Assembly (NCBI RefSeq): GCF_964275005.1
Contig: NC_092702.1
Span: forward strand, 37,224,816-37,288,815
DNA length: 64,000 nt
Origin: Diadema setosum
Taxonomy: Eukaryota; Echinodermata; Echinoidea; Diadematoida; Diadematidae
Direction of reading: 5' to 3'
The notes below the pieces were generated by a model. That model made no database searches. It was not told where the DNA came from and saw only the letters and a program-made list of their open reading frames with translations. Each line of letters starts with the position of its first letter. The stretch's first letter is position 1. Below are positions 1 to 15,000 of the stretch, in pieces. Position numbers and translations under genes: made by a program.

Positions 1-224
1 TGAGTAAGATAAAATGGTAAAAATAGCCCCAGATAGGTTTTTAAAAATTAAAAAAAGAAAAAAATCAATAAAGTTGTAACGAATTTTGTTCTGAGAAATA
101 CGTCTACATTACTTTGAATCCGTTGCATGTATTACTGTACCTGTTCTATCTATGTTTTGTACAGTGCTTTTAAGTTTGATTTGCAAAGTCTAAATTAGTC
201 AAAATATATCGATCTGGGAGTAAC

Positions 225-395
225 CTTGGACTACAAAATTCACGGCCTGGCGTTCGGCGTGGGCTCTAGCATGGAAGTTCTGAGAGTTGATGTTCTTGAT
301 GTGACGCCACCTACGAGAGATGGTGCGCACGAAGCCATGACGCTGACAGTCAGCTATACAGCCATGTGTGAACGAATTGATACCTTTGAATTTCC
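225..395 (-). CDS. POLN: POLN exon 21 (AERQAVNFVVQG)
   Basis: Codes KFKGINSFTHGCIADCQRHG and on to AERQAVNFVVQG, the conserved palm segment before motif C. Donor AAG/gttact. The remaining C-terminal exons are outside the window. Confidence 0.94.
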
Positions 396-3300
396 CTGTT
401 CACGATGGTGATATGGGTATGAGATAAAAATTACTTGCATGCTTCAAAACACAAAAAGTACTTTGGAAAATTATGTTTCTCTCTGTTAATGTTTTTCACA
501 GCATCATGTCAGTAAAATGATGACGAAAGTTAATTACATGTAATTAAACACATATTTATACATACATTAATATGAATAACCATATCAGGTCTTGTATAGG
601 AACTTAAAAATCATAGCGTCATTAACATTTCAGCATACTATTACAGTAGTTGACAATAAAGCATGAAACGTAGCGCTTCAGGTATATGGATACTCTCTTA
701 CATTGAAACAAGGGCACATATGTAGGCCTAATTATGATATAACTAGACAATGATCTAATCATACTTGCCTAGGAAGCTTTTGGTGAACGCTTTAGCATCA
801 TCTTTGGACACACCAAGAGTCTCTGCCAGTCTCTCGGGTCCTGTTCAGCCCGATCGAAAAAAAAAGATAAATATCCAAATAGATAGCAACAAGGGAATGC
901 ACGAAGGTGATGGTCAATTTGCAGCTATGCAATGTCAGTTCAGAATGTTTGTTACATGCTTGTAAAGTCTCCTTTGGGGGTCATAATCATCACTATGATT
1001 AGTATTTTTGTTCTAAGTATTATCATTATCATCATTAGTATCATTATAATTGTTGTTACCATTATCACTATCATCATAATATTATCCTTTTAGTTGGCAC
1101 TATAGAGAAATGATAACAAAAAACTACATAACCAATACACTCGACTGGATAATATGTATGCACAATCTCTTTAGCGGCAGTCTTGGCTGCGAGGGTACAG
1201 AGTAACGTCATGTTTAGTGTAAAGTTAAACTTGCACATTATTTTATACCAATACCATATCTACAAATATGTTCAAAGCATTAACAAATAACAAAAGTCAC
1301 ATTAGTTAGAAAATGCAAAGTGAATGTTGTATTCCGGGAGATGGCTTTCAATCTTAATCCATTAATTTCCTACAGGAATCTGATCTGTTCTGTATGAATG
1401 TTATGCAGTGTGTAAAAGAGAAAATAACCATTGCACAATTCTTTGTTGACGGAAAATCCAGCGGTATAATCACAATACTTGAGAATATACCCATCACACC
1501 TCAGTATGAAAAACTATCGGTTTTCAAAGCGCAGGGGATATTTGATCCCCACGGGGTTACACACATCAGCAAATATTGTCCCTTTCAACCCAGAAGCATG
1601 AACAAATTCCATATCTTTACAACATCTACCATCAAACGAACAACCGAACAAAACAGAACAATCAAGAGGCAAACATGGAAGACCTTTTTGAACCTGCAAA
1701 CATTGTCCAACTTACCAACCCCGTAGATTACCGAGTAGACGATGCGTTTGGTTCGATCTCTCTGTGCTGCACTCACCTTTGTTTCGATCACTCCAAGCCT
1801 CAGTAAAATAAAAATCAAATGCAAGAACACGAGACATGACTGGACAATAGAGCATCGAAAATATTAAAACATAGTTAAAAAAAGACTTACGTGAATATCT
1901 TCTACTAACATATTTTGCAAGCTCTTTAACATGATCAAAGGGAAATGCAAACTCTATTTTCAAGTTGAAATCAGTACAAATAAAACAGAACTATTGTTTA
2001 ATTGCAATCGAAGAAAACAAACCATAGCACTGCAACATTTTAGTTCTACAGAAACAGAAATGTCGATCGAACTCGTATTTGCAAATCTAATGAGGCAACG
2101 ATGCGATCACCCTCAAGACTTTGCAATTCGTTCGTACATTAAATTACCAGACAATCACCAATTTTTCAATAATTTCACAACTGTCGAAACACTCCTTCAT
2201 AGTCTTCATAACTACACGGTACAGCGATTCTTGATTTTTATCATTCGTGCATGAAACCGTTTCCGATATATTTTCGTGATGTTTCAACAGAAGAAAACAA
2301 ACTATGATACACGACTTTTTATGACAGAAATACTACAGTGCAATTCAGTCAACGTGATCTTACTGAGAACTACGTGAAGTCATGCATACTATAGTTGTAC
2401 ATATCTATTTTCCATGGAATTCGAAAAAAAAGAAGAGTTTTTCCACTATTCAGAAAAAAAATATGCTTAGGTACCATTCACATGTAAGTTGTACGAAGAT
2501 GTCTCCAGCAGAGTTTTGGTTAAAGATGTCCAGAAGGACTTGGTCCTTGGAAAGATGAGCCAAAAGCCTCAGCTCCATAGACTGAAAGTCTGCGACAGCA
2601 AGGAATATGAAAAAAAAAATCCAAGCAATGACATAGATAACACTTTACATCTGCCTACAATACACACCTTTCCTATAATGTGCTGTTGCTATTTTATACT
2701 CACGTCACTTTCTCCTGTGGGGCGTCACCACAGACAGTTAACAAACCATAAATGCAGACTCTTGTGAAATATGTAATTTACTTAAGACTAAGGCCATTAT
2801 TTGATAAAATTGAAACTATAATATTGGTCTTTTGTTTTTTCAAATACTAGAGATGGGATCGCACGCTAGTTGAAAACCAATCAGCTGCCATAGACAAGGA
2901 TTGATTCATCTGTAACATTAGGATACCATGGTGACAATGATGACATCAGGTGTCTGTTTAGTCATCGTTCGATTTCCCTCCTACAGAAAAAAAAAAAAAA
3001 AATGTTCCTGTTGCTCTCTGTTGACCAACGTTGCAAAGTGCATATTATATCTAACACTTAACACATTTACCAGCAGCCACAAACGTCCAGCCATCGTGCG
3101 ACACAAATGGTTCCCTCATCCGTAGGGCTGTGGCATTGTGCCCAGTACCTGACATGATACATGATGGCATGTTGCAAAGTTAAAGAATATTTCGGACACT
3201 AATTCATCCATACAGTCATTTGATATCAAAACATTTGCCGCTCTTTATCTACACACATTCTCTTGAATCATCTGCGGTTTCCCATGCAATGATATCCTCA

Positions 3301-4727
3301 TTATTATCGATACTCCTGCTACAGCTTTCATTACCATCGCATCATTCCACCGTTTTGAACACTACCATTGCATTCTATCAGCTAATAACATGTGAATAAA
3401 CGTGTCCTGCTAGTTACACAAGTCATAACTCTCACATGGCATCCTAACGAAGTGAATACAAATTGCATGCACGCATATGAAATCTTATCCTTTTCATTAA
3501 CTAGTAGTATGAAAAATTCCATGAAGTACTATCGTGCGTGATAGTCTAAATATAGTAATTACATAGAAAATCACAGTCATGAACATGTATACAATATGGA
3601 AGTTTTATGGTCAATGAGAAGGTCACGGATTCGAATCCTGCCTCGGTACTGGTGTACTTGATCAACACACTTTATTGGGTTCAGGCTTGACTTAGTACCT
3701 GGTACATCACTTTGAGCACCACGACCGGGTGAAAAAGCGCCAAAGAAAAGAATAATCACTATACTGTCAGACTGTAAGTTCCAACAACATCAACTCAGAG
3801 ACATTCCTAAAACATTTTACTTAACTGCACGTTTGTTCCTCCGAACGTTCCTCCTCCTCTAGATCAACTGGCTGTCTTGGTATGTTCTGAATGTTCTGCA
3901 CGAGAAAATGATGTAATGATTTTAGACTTGTGTGGCTTCACTACACGGTCTCTGCATATCACACTAAATCTCATGAAAAACGCAAAGTAAGATTTCCTTT
4001 TCAAATATCACAGTTGTTGCTATAGAATTTGCAGGCTATATAACATTCCATTAAGCTTCATCAATTTTCGTACAATCTATCTTAGTATCCTCACAACAGA
4101 CATGACAGATATAGTGTATAGTAACAAATTAATTTTTTATTTGATTTGATTTATTTCTGCTTAATTCCGTTACATCAGATATGATTATGTACATGTACAT
4201 GATTATGATTAAGATTACAATCTGCTCTCAGTTTGTCATCAATATCGCCCCTTCACCATGTGTTGGGCGCTTAGGTATCAGTGTATATTAACATCCATTC
4301 AGATGGAAATTTAAATGAAAATTATGGAATTTCCACTCAAATAATACAAAGACAGTAATCTGAACTGGTACTCAGTATTACGGTAGGTACAAAGAAACAC
4401 AATGATCACATAGTTTGGATCACTATTGGCACAGATATTTCCATCCTGTGTAGTGTTTCATCTTTCACCCATATGACAAAAAAAAAAACAAACAAACAAG
4501 CAAACAAACACAGAGCATCTCAGTTGTTTGACTGATAACTGAAATGTTAATAAAACTGTAGAGGAAATAGAATGGAATCATGCTACATAACAGACCAAAT
4601 ACGCCCATTTCCCATCATATCAAATCCACGCAGCTGCCACTCCAATAACCCTCAGACAGGTGTCAGTATACCTCTATACACGTCTTTTCTAACCCCTTCA
4701 CCTTTTTTCCCTCCCTTGCGAACTTTA

Positions 4728-4766
<39 letters not shown>

Positions 4767-7700
4767 ACAGGATTGGCGGATTGGAGTCGTCCAGACGAAG
4801 CTGTAGTTTGTTCCCAGCTCGTGTGAATGTAACCTTGCTGCACGAAGAAGGGACATTCGTTGGGTGTAACCATGGTGTAACCATGGAGGTACTAGGCGAG
4901 TACCTCCTTAGTAACAAGGGTACTTTGACAGCATGAAGTCAGTTGGCAGAAAAAGAGCTATACTTAAGATGGATAACTGATGTGTCTCGTATCATGAAAT
5001 TTTGACATGTTGTATATCTACACACGCCAAAGGACAGGACGGTCAGTGTGTGAAGTTCGCACTTTCAGCAAAGATGACAGAAACGAAGTGAAACTTCAAA
5101 AATTGAATACGATAAATAGGCCTACATTGCACGATGCTGTTGGTTTGGATCGAAGCGAGTATCGTTTGTTAAGGAATCATTCTAATTATTCGCATTGCAA
5201 CATCATCGATTGACCGTTAGTATCAGTATCGTAATGGCAAATGGTCAGATGTAAATTTTCACTATCCATTGAGATAATGGAGCTACAAATTTTCATTTGT
5301 TACTCTCTTCGAGTGTCTATAGGACAAATAACATAATGCTGGAGGACGATTAACCACTGTTACATTATAATTTCTTGCACTTCTTTTAAAGTTGTAAATA
5401 AAAATGTAACACTTCAAATTGAGTAAATTAATCGCCTGATAATGCTCTTAAGATGAGATATCGGGTTGTAAAGGAAATTTGCCTCACAGTTATCGTATGA
5501 AATATGACTAAATGAAATTGACCAACAGTCATCCAAATCTAATTATGATTAAAAAAAGACATCTAAAAGACGAGAGGGGAGGGTCAGTGATGGATGTAGG
5601 TACGTACACGGGTGATGTAATCGACGATGCCGTCAACATACGTTGATTTCATCTTCACCAACTACAAAAGAGATTATACAAAAAACACCGAGTAGAAAAT
5701 GATCAAGATATAGCAGTTCATAAACGATGACAATAACAATAAGCCAGTTCGGAGTTAGCTCATGGGCACATTGGTCCGAATGACCTTTCTTTTTATCTCA
5801 GTCGGTTAGGGGCACTTCACTCGCTTTCAGAGTGACATAGTGCATTAGCTTTACGTAACGATTTATGGTATTCATCAATCCTGCTCAAACAAAGAATGAA
5901 CTTGCATAGACCAGATTCATTCATTCATTTATTTCCATATCAAAACATAACATCTACAAATATCAAAATACAATTGTCTTAGAACATTTATACATTTTGA
6001 ATGGAGGGATCATAGAAAGTACACAAGAGGCTTGTTGGAAATGATCCCCTACAAACAATTATCAATACATTTCAACTAAACAATTATCATACAAATTCAT
6101 TTGATAAAACAAATGTCAAAGATATAATGAAAAAAGAAGAAAAGAGGCCGAGGTGGAAACAATGCATACTTATACTTACAGTTTCAGATACATTTCATCA
6201 AAAATATGTTTTTTTATAAAGCCTTTTAAATTGACGTAAGGTCTTGCTACTCTTGAGTGTTGGAGGAAGAGTATTCCAAAGAATAGGGCCATGGTAAAAA
6301 ATGGAGGATTGAGTTTTTGAAATCCGGTTTAATGGTGTGTGAATATTTTTTGCATTCCTGGTATTATAATTGTGTATAGGACAATTCAAAGTGAAATGGT
6401 TGTGAAATACTTCAGAAAGAACATTGTTGGAAACTTTAAACATAAAAATCATACTTTCCAAAGAAATAAATTCTTGAACAGGTAGAATTTTCATCTTAAG
6501 AAATAATGGCTTACTGGGAGCTAAATATGAAGAGTTGGTTATCAAACGAATACTGCGTTTCTGTAATTTATGAATACGATCAATATTTTTCTTTGTAGAT
6601 GACCAGAATGATCCGTCAATTCCGCATCAATTTCATTACCTTGCACTGAATGTATTAAAAACCTCTTTCTATTGATTTGCCAAATACCACTTTAAAATTG
6701 CGTTATTACCACTTTTGCTGTCAGGTAGATGTGCTGGCAAGCAGCATTTATAAGGATTACATGAATAATCATTACATCACAGATACTTATTCCAGTGAAT
6801 TTAAAAACCAACATGCTTGTTGGTCCGAATGACCTTTTTTCTGCTCATGCTCAAAGTGTAACTCCGAACTGGTCTATTATTTCGCAGTTACTCATAAACG
6901 GATTGTGTGTATTTTACGTGTGTGAATGGGTGAGCATGAGTAGGTTGTGTGTGTATGTGTGTTTGTGTGTTCTTGTGTGCGACTTATGCATACTTCTGTC
7001 ATTGCCCCTCATAATAATAAAGCACACTGCCCCTCATCTATACAACAACAAAAAAAAATCTCACAAATTCTGTCACAATAAATATCATAAACTTAGATTC
7101 ATTTCTCTATTTTTTATACATAGGGTCACACTTTTAGTCATATTCAAGAAAAAATAGTCCAAGGACATTTCTTAAACCATGTAACATTAAGCTTACTGTC
7201 AACGTAATTTTCATAAAATTTTACTCTGCAAATGCTATTTCCAGGTTTTCATTTACATCGAGAAAAAAAAAATCATGCTCTTAGGAATGATAAGAAATCA
7301 TGTTTACCTGTCGGAAGCTCAAGACAAGTTCAGGAAGAGGATGAATCCCTCGCAGCTTATGCAACTGCAAATCATTTTAGAAGAAGGCGAGTGCAGATAT
7401 CTTTGTAATAGCTAATTCTCCTGCTTTCTATCAGTCACATAATTGTACAATGTACTATCACCTTTATAACTTTCCTAGAAAATCAAAACATCTGTTATCA
7501 TCTACATGTAAATGGAAGACTTCATTACCTCCATAACACAGAACTTTATCAATGAAAGGATCAATCGCTGTTATATTTAGCTTCTGGCGTGTCTGGGGCA
7601 CTCAATGTATTTGCAAGTTAAATTACCAACGGCTCAATACTAAAGGGCTTTTTACACTTGTAAATTTTTGCTTAGCCCCGGACTATCGGTGGGGCTAAGG

Positions 7701-8303
7701 GGGGGCCTTAGCCCCACCGATAGTACGGGACTATCCTTAGCCCACTTTCTGTTTACACTCGTTTTTGCCAAAGTGGGCTAGCCCCACCGATAGTACGGTA
7801 CTATCTGGCCCTGCAAAATAGCAGGGGTTAGCACCGCAATTGCGGTGCTAGCACCGCAATTGCGGTGCCAAGCAAGTGAGTGTAAACAGAACGAAAAAAT
7901 AATCCTGGGCTAAGCGACGGAGACGAAGTGCGACCCTCACTGACCAATCAGAAACGAGGTAATCAAGTGCTGCCGGTGCGTGCGTGTACGTGTACAGTAC
8001 ACAGCGTAATTATGAATATTTATGTGGTTTGGAAAGTCCGGGGCTAAGAAAGACGAGTGTAAAAAGGTCAGTTTTCTCCTTAGCCCCGGACAAGAGATAG
8101 TACGGGACTAATTGGCGAGTGTAAAAAGCTGAAAAAATTGGTACGGGACTAACGATAGTCCTGGGTCAGAGAAAGTCCGGGGTTAAGAAACACAAGTGTA
8201 AAAAGCCCTTAACAATGCTTCCTTCCTTAAATTGTGCATAAGAAATCAGACAAGGGAGAAGTACTTAGATTACAAACGAATGCAATGGTCCGATTTTAGA
8301 GCA

Positions 8304-8337
<34 letters not shown>

Positions 8338-11300
8338 CTATTAAAGATAAATGACACAAAAATGAAGTCAACCCTATAATCCATTTAATCAAACTTATAG
8401 CAATACGCTCAACACGCATTTGGACAGGTCAAGGTCGAGCTGACCATATGAATTTCAATGAATAGTTTGTCCCCTGGTTGGCTTCTCTTCATTATACTAG
8501 TATTCATTTGTAAGGTATTGTCCGTACTCGAGTGTGATCCACAAAGAGAAGACAGCATGTGACGTAGAATGGCAGTGGGTTAGAGAAATGGGAGGAGATG
8601 TGAAGGAAGAAGACAAAGGCAACCAACCACTGCTTCTGATGTCGATTTCAAGTTCTGCACATTTGTTCTTGCAAGCTTTTGGCCGCGACATTGCTGATCC
8701 AGCTTCAGTTCTTCAAATAAAACCTTAAGAAAAACACAAACACGAGCATCCTGCATTCAAAAATGTAGGGGAATCTTGCTTTTTTAACCGGTACTTTTTT
8801 TTTTCTCCAAAATTGAATCAAACAAATGGCAAAAGACAATAATAACAATAGATTTTATCTACATACATTCTAGGGAAAATATCAAATAAAATAAAATTAA
8901 TCCTTTTGAAGATTAAACAAAGGTTTGCCAATCTTAACCGGTCCTTCTTACGAACTGCATAATATCAGGTACCCGTTTTATTCCATTATTCTGACAAAAA
9001 GAAAAAAAAATGCTCCTGTTAGATTAGACACAGCTTAGACGACGTTTTCGGAGAGATGAAGGAATATCGTTTGCCCATGCGCTCATTATAGGAGAATGCT
9101 AAAGTCATCACTCAATTATCTTTGTATATGCTTTTAGGAATAAGTAAAAGATTCTTCACAGTATATCTGCTTAATGTGACGCTATTCTCTCACAGTTTTG
9201 TCCTAACATATCTTATCACCAACATGAATTACAGATTGATTTGGGATGTAGAAAACTACCTGTCTCAGCTGAACATGACTGTTGATTTGAAAAGGATGTC
9301 CGGCTGCTCGATAACATCGCATCTCTGCCTTTGCCATATGCCTCTATTACGTTGGTGGACAAAATAGTGTACATATACAGATAATAGTATTACAAGATGT
9401 ATTATTAGGGCTAAACTATACCATATCATATGCCCGACATATGCACGATAAGCGAAAATAAAGTTGATTTAGAAGGCAAAAGGGAATAACCTTACACGAG
9501 GGCAGTCTACGCGTGAAAAAAGCATTAAGCAATAGTTCGGCATTACATTCCCGATTGTTGTCATTTACTGCGCTATCGTGAATTAAAACCTTGCATTTTT
9601 GCGCGGGAAACACGTTTTGAGAGAGAGGGTGTCAATATCATGAAAAGCAAACTCTATTTAATATATATTTACATATGTTCTGTCATTTAAGTTGTGAATA
9701 AATGATTTAAAGAAGTTAATCTCAGCATGGTCATTTCCTGAAGTAAATGAAGTCCACTGCAAAACCATTCCCACATCTTTTCCAACACTGATTTCCGTGA
9801 ATTTTCCGGATATAGTTCATGACCGACCGTGACGTGTAATTGAAACTAAGATTGTCACGTGCTGTCAGTTCCACCTGACGTTCTTATCACGCTATCTTTG
9901 ATGCAAACGTGGTTGTTGCAACAAATCACAAATAAAATATTGTCCTATTTGCATTGTGCACTGGACTGATTATCACGAGTGCATTCCTTACGCCTGGGTA
10001 AGCGACATAAATTCCTGTAATTCTGATTTTTTTTTTTTTTTTAAAGCACATGTATGCGACTCGTACGAGAGATTCTCCAGCCAAATATAATTTACACTAA
10101 AACTGTTTGAACTAGAATATATGTCAACTTATTAGGCGCCCCAATTATCTCTAGGAAAATCAGATGATTAGTCGTCTCTGCTTACATGAAAGACTTTCCT
10201 GATACGTCACTCGGCAATCATGTACGAGTGTTAATCTGTCATAGAGCCCACTAAGTAGAATGAAGAGTTTGGTCATGATCAAGGATAAGACAAACCATTA
10301 CTGCACAGTACTAACAAGTCAGTGATTAATACAACCTAAAAAGTCTCGCATTCATACACTAATTCCATGACAAGATGTAGTAATGGTCCTATGTCATGTA
10401 TGTTCTCAGGTAGGTCACTCATAACTTTAGCTCGTATCTCTGTATTTCCCTCGGCCGATAAAGTTATAACATACCTGCAGAATGCCGCCATATTCATGAA
10501 GAGTTTCACCACTGACCTTGATGCCCTGAACCTCCATTGCTTTGGAAGAAAAACAAGAAATAAAACATATTGACATAAATACACAAAGAAATACACAAAG
10601 ACAAATAGACAGACGTATAATTACTAACAAAGAGTGAAGGTAATGACATTGCCAAAGTTTTACCCACAAGATTCAAGTTTTATCCCATTTTTGAAACGCT
10701 GATCGATGGTCAAGTAGGAATAACGAATCAGACGAACTGATGAAGCGTCCAGGATCCGACGTGAAAAACCGTTCTCGGAATGAAAATAGTAAGTCCAGAG
10801 GGGTGTTTCATCAAAGCTTGTCAGCGCCGACAACCGTCGGCGCTGACCAATTTCAGCAAAATCCTTGGTTTTGATTGGCTGAGATGCTCTGGTCACTGAC
10901 TGTTACTATGGTGATTCAAGTTGTCAGCGCCGACAAACGTTGATGAAACACCCCCAGATGCAATAATTTAATTTTGTACCTATGCTTATACCTATGCCTA
11001 TACATAAGAGAACATAAACTACACGTGTAACCGTCTCTACATATTCACAGATCCGACAATGAACTAACCTTAGTCTTAAGCACTTTTCAACATTTTATTT
11101 TTCTTTCTACAGTCCAAATGTAAGAAATGAGCTAAAGACTCCGTGAAAAAGTCTTACCCGAGAGAACTGGTGTAAGCTTGACCTCGATATTGGTGAAAAG
11201 ATCCCAAAGCTCCTCTTGTCGTAGTTTCCGGGACAGATCAGTCATCACTGGATCCAGTAAGGCTAGGTCTGACAAGTGGGTTTCGTTTGAAACCTGCAAT

Positions 11301-11993
11301 ATCACACAGTGGAGGATTTTCGGAGTCGGACATAATATTTGTCTTATAGCGAATTAATTTACATAAGTTACAATGTAATGTAGGTCTTTTTGATGTCGTT
11401 ATGGCCTTTTACGCATCCTTTTACTAGCAGGAGAGTATAATCCCAGTTTACCGTGATGAATGTACATTCACAGCACCCTGGTACATCGCAATATACATGA
11501 TATACAAGTAAGAAAATATGCTTTTTGACAGGGCTATCAGATTTTTAGTTGTATCACTGTACTTTTTCCCCCTGGGGGAGGGGAGGGGAATGACTCGGCG
11601 AGAAAAAGTCACAGACCAGTCCGACTGCCGCTGCCATCGTGTAGCGTCCCTCAAGATGCTTGTCGAGCAGTTCTGAGAAGGTGATGGGAGGGTTGTCAGG
11701 GTTCAGGAGCCAGCTAGCCACTTTAGGGTCGAAGACCTCCCAGGAAGGATAACCTGAAAACCGGCAAGAGGAGGAAAGGGATGCTGTCGTAAGGATCGAA
11801 TATTTGATACGCTTCGATACGATGCAAACTCAAGTGTGTAGATACCCACGGCATCTAAAGATCTTTACCTATACATATGTAGTCCTAGAACATGAGAATT
11901 TATGTTATACACATATATATGTCATCTCAGTATCTTAGCACACGAGTTGTGTACATTTGCACTTTCATATATGAACGCATGTTTTACATAAAT

Positions 11994-12039
<46 letters not shown>

Positions 12040-15000
12040 AATTATATATTATCATCAATACGAATTATATATATATATAAATATAAATAATAAAAATATA
12101 AAAATATAAATATAAAAATATATATATATAAATATATATTGAAATCAATATGAACATATATGTTCAGGCAAAAAGGAAGAAAAGAGTGAGTGTATTTACA
12201 GGATATTGCTTTTGATGAATCTTGTTCAATTACCTAACTTTTGCGTCTAAGTGAATGGAAAAATCACGTTTACTTATTCACTTCAGGAAAGGCTGGTGAA
12301 TCCGAAATTTATATCTGGCTATATATCTGTTAGAGTGTGTGTATGTGTGTGTGTGTGTGGGTACTGGCTAATCCCGTTATGACCAGTTTTCTTTCACTAT
12401 ATCACTAATTTCGTTGCATCCAAACATAAAGTGTATAAAGATATAATGTAACTGATAATTTTGGGTCCTGAATTTTATGTTGTTGTATCCGAAATTTCCT
12501 TATAACCGCATTTGTTACATACGGGAGTGCACTGTATATCATGGAGTATAGGAGAGTTGTCTTACTTACCTCTTTCTGGAATAAGTTGGTAGTGGTGAAG
12601 GATAGCGTGCATTAGCTCCTGAGCGTAGAAACAAACTTTCGTGATTTTACAGTCAAGCAAATTCAGCAAAAATGTCCTGTTGATAAATTAGGAAACAGGA
12701 AACAAAAGAAAAAAATAGATAAGCTTTTAAACATTCTTATGATTCTATACTGATGCAAATCTCAGCCAATAATCCGCTATACCACAAACACTAAGAAAAT
12801 ACTACACAATACAATGTACATGCTTCTTTTGTCATAAGTTCCTCATTCCCTTTATATCGCAAAATGTTATTAAACAAAATGAAGTTTAAAGGAATAGTAG
12901 TTTTCTCTTCTACATTTCAACAAACAAAATGCATTGCTAATTTTGAGGATGATTCGAACTAACTGGAAGCATAAGCTAAATTTTGATAGAGATTTAATTC
13001 GGAAATGAGAGAAAAGTCAGGTTTCTCAGGGAATGAGCACTGAATCTGCACTATAAAGATACAGAGATGTACTGTTGACATACTTCGCCATATCAGAAGC
13101 ACGTTGCAAGCCACCATTTGTCAGAGGAAAGGTCAAAGGATATGAAGAACATCCCGAAGGATTGGTCACCAGGATGGATACCAGAATAAAGCTGGCTTTC
13201 CCTTCACTGTCGTCAGAACCGTCTACTCTTCTTTTCTAAGCGACAGATATTTTTTTTTTTCGGAAACATGTTATTCCAATGTCGACTCTATTGCTTTACA
13301 CATGAAAACACAAACAAAAATCATGAACAATTTTCCATGACTTACACGAACATTCACACACGAACACACTCAAACACAAACATACCAGGTAACTAGGTTT
13401 ATCAGGACTGCCAAGACGATAAAACTTTTACACTTTTCAATATGTCATTATACGGTTTCACGCTGCATCACAAATTTTGCATAAGAATTTTTGTCCATAC
13501 TTGGAATGCAGCAAATGGCAAACGTGTACATTTCATCATCATAAATCAAAAGCTTGCGATCAGACACATTCAGAGTCAATCTTATAGATGATTATAGAGG
13601 TTTAAGCATACACTAATTAATTCTACGGGCTCTCTGAGTTGCGACGATCCGTCAGTGTAGATCATCGTCATCAGCGCTTTATCAGCAGTGTACAATTGTT
13701 GTTGCCAGGACGCCAACTCTGATGAAGTCATCTCGGTAACACACTTCCATAAACTCGACCTCTGTCTTGACAGTTGACTATCACTGGAGCTCCCTGCACG
13801 CAAAATCTAACAAAGCATACATGATTGGCATCACTGTGGAAGATTTAGCGTTACCACATCGGAACTTGAACAACAACAATGTTTTACAGAATTGCTTAAA
13901 TCAGTTACTTCAGTCATTAGACATTTTCCGTTGTGTGCGCACTTGTTGGGTAGAGTAAAGCTATTTGTACCCAAAGTGCGCACCATCGGCAGATTTAAGC
14001 ATCACAGAAGTGACATCCTTGTGAACATAATGTCTTTGTGCAGAAACCAAAGCAAATTACACCCTACGTTCCCAAAAATATAAAGAAAGAGAATATCACA
14101 AAATATTAACTGATGTAATTTTTTCGTCATACCGACAATCACCAAAAGAAGCAAATCAATTAAATGCAATTTCTTCGTCTTACCTGTTTCGTGGTTGCAT
14201 GTGATGCAGAAAGGCTGTCCTTATTTGATTTTTTCACTGAATCTGAAGTCAAGGACAAGCGTTAGGTAATGGAAACGTATCATTCGAAATGTGTTGAAAT
14301 ACTTGAAATCATTCGCTGACTTCTTTCCTCACTGCCATGCAAGATAATCCAGATAACGCATGGTATGACGGTAAGAAAATCACGCTTTCTCGAAGCTGGT
14401 CAGGGGCCGTATTCTGAGGGCTTTGGCATCAACCGTCGGGCAACTTTTAACAGCTTGTATCCAACGTGTCAGGATTTAAGCACATGAAGACTCGCATTCA
14501 TAAATACAGACAAATAAGAATATAATCATCTCTAATTCTTGAAAGCCCTCTCAAAACATGAATCAAAACACATTCTTATCATTACTTTCTTTAAGGTGTC
14601 ATGTGGTACATTTAGTTTTAGAATGTTTAAAGATGCAATGGCACTATACAACTTCTTGAATTTATTGTTCAGCACTCACCTGACGCTAAATTTCTGCAGA
14701 AAGGGACCAGCTTCCGCTTCAGACCGACACTTGTGTCAACGCTGTGGACCATAAAAGAGAAATAATTGTTATTTCTACATTATTTTGCAAAACATGAACT
14801 GCTTTAAAGGTTGCCTAGAAGAAACAGGAACTGCGTACTCTCAATAACGCAAAAATTGCTGACAATAATGAGTTTACTTATTTGGTTGCTACAACAAGGA
14901 ACGACGAAAAAGAAGAATGACTGTTACCTTGCTTGTGTTTCTATCTTGTGGTCTTTAGGTGGTTGAGCATTTTTACGAGAATATCCTGCAGAAACTGGAC

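Noticed and set aside
6795..7157. 120-residue plus-strand ORF
   Set aside because: Runs through a GT microsatellite and a MITE-like end; no homology pattern.
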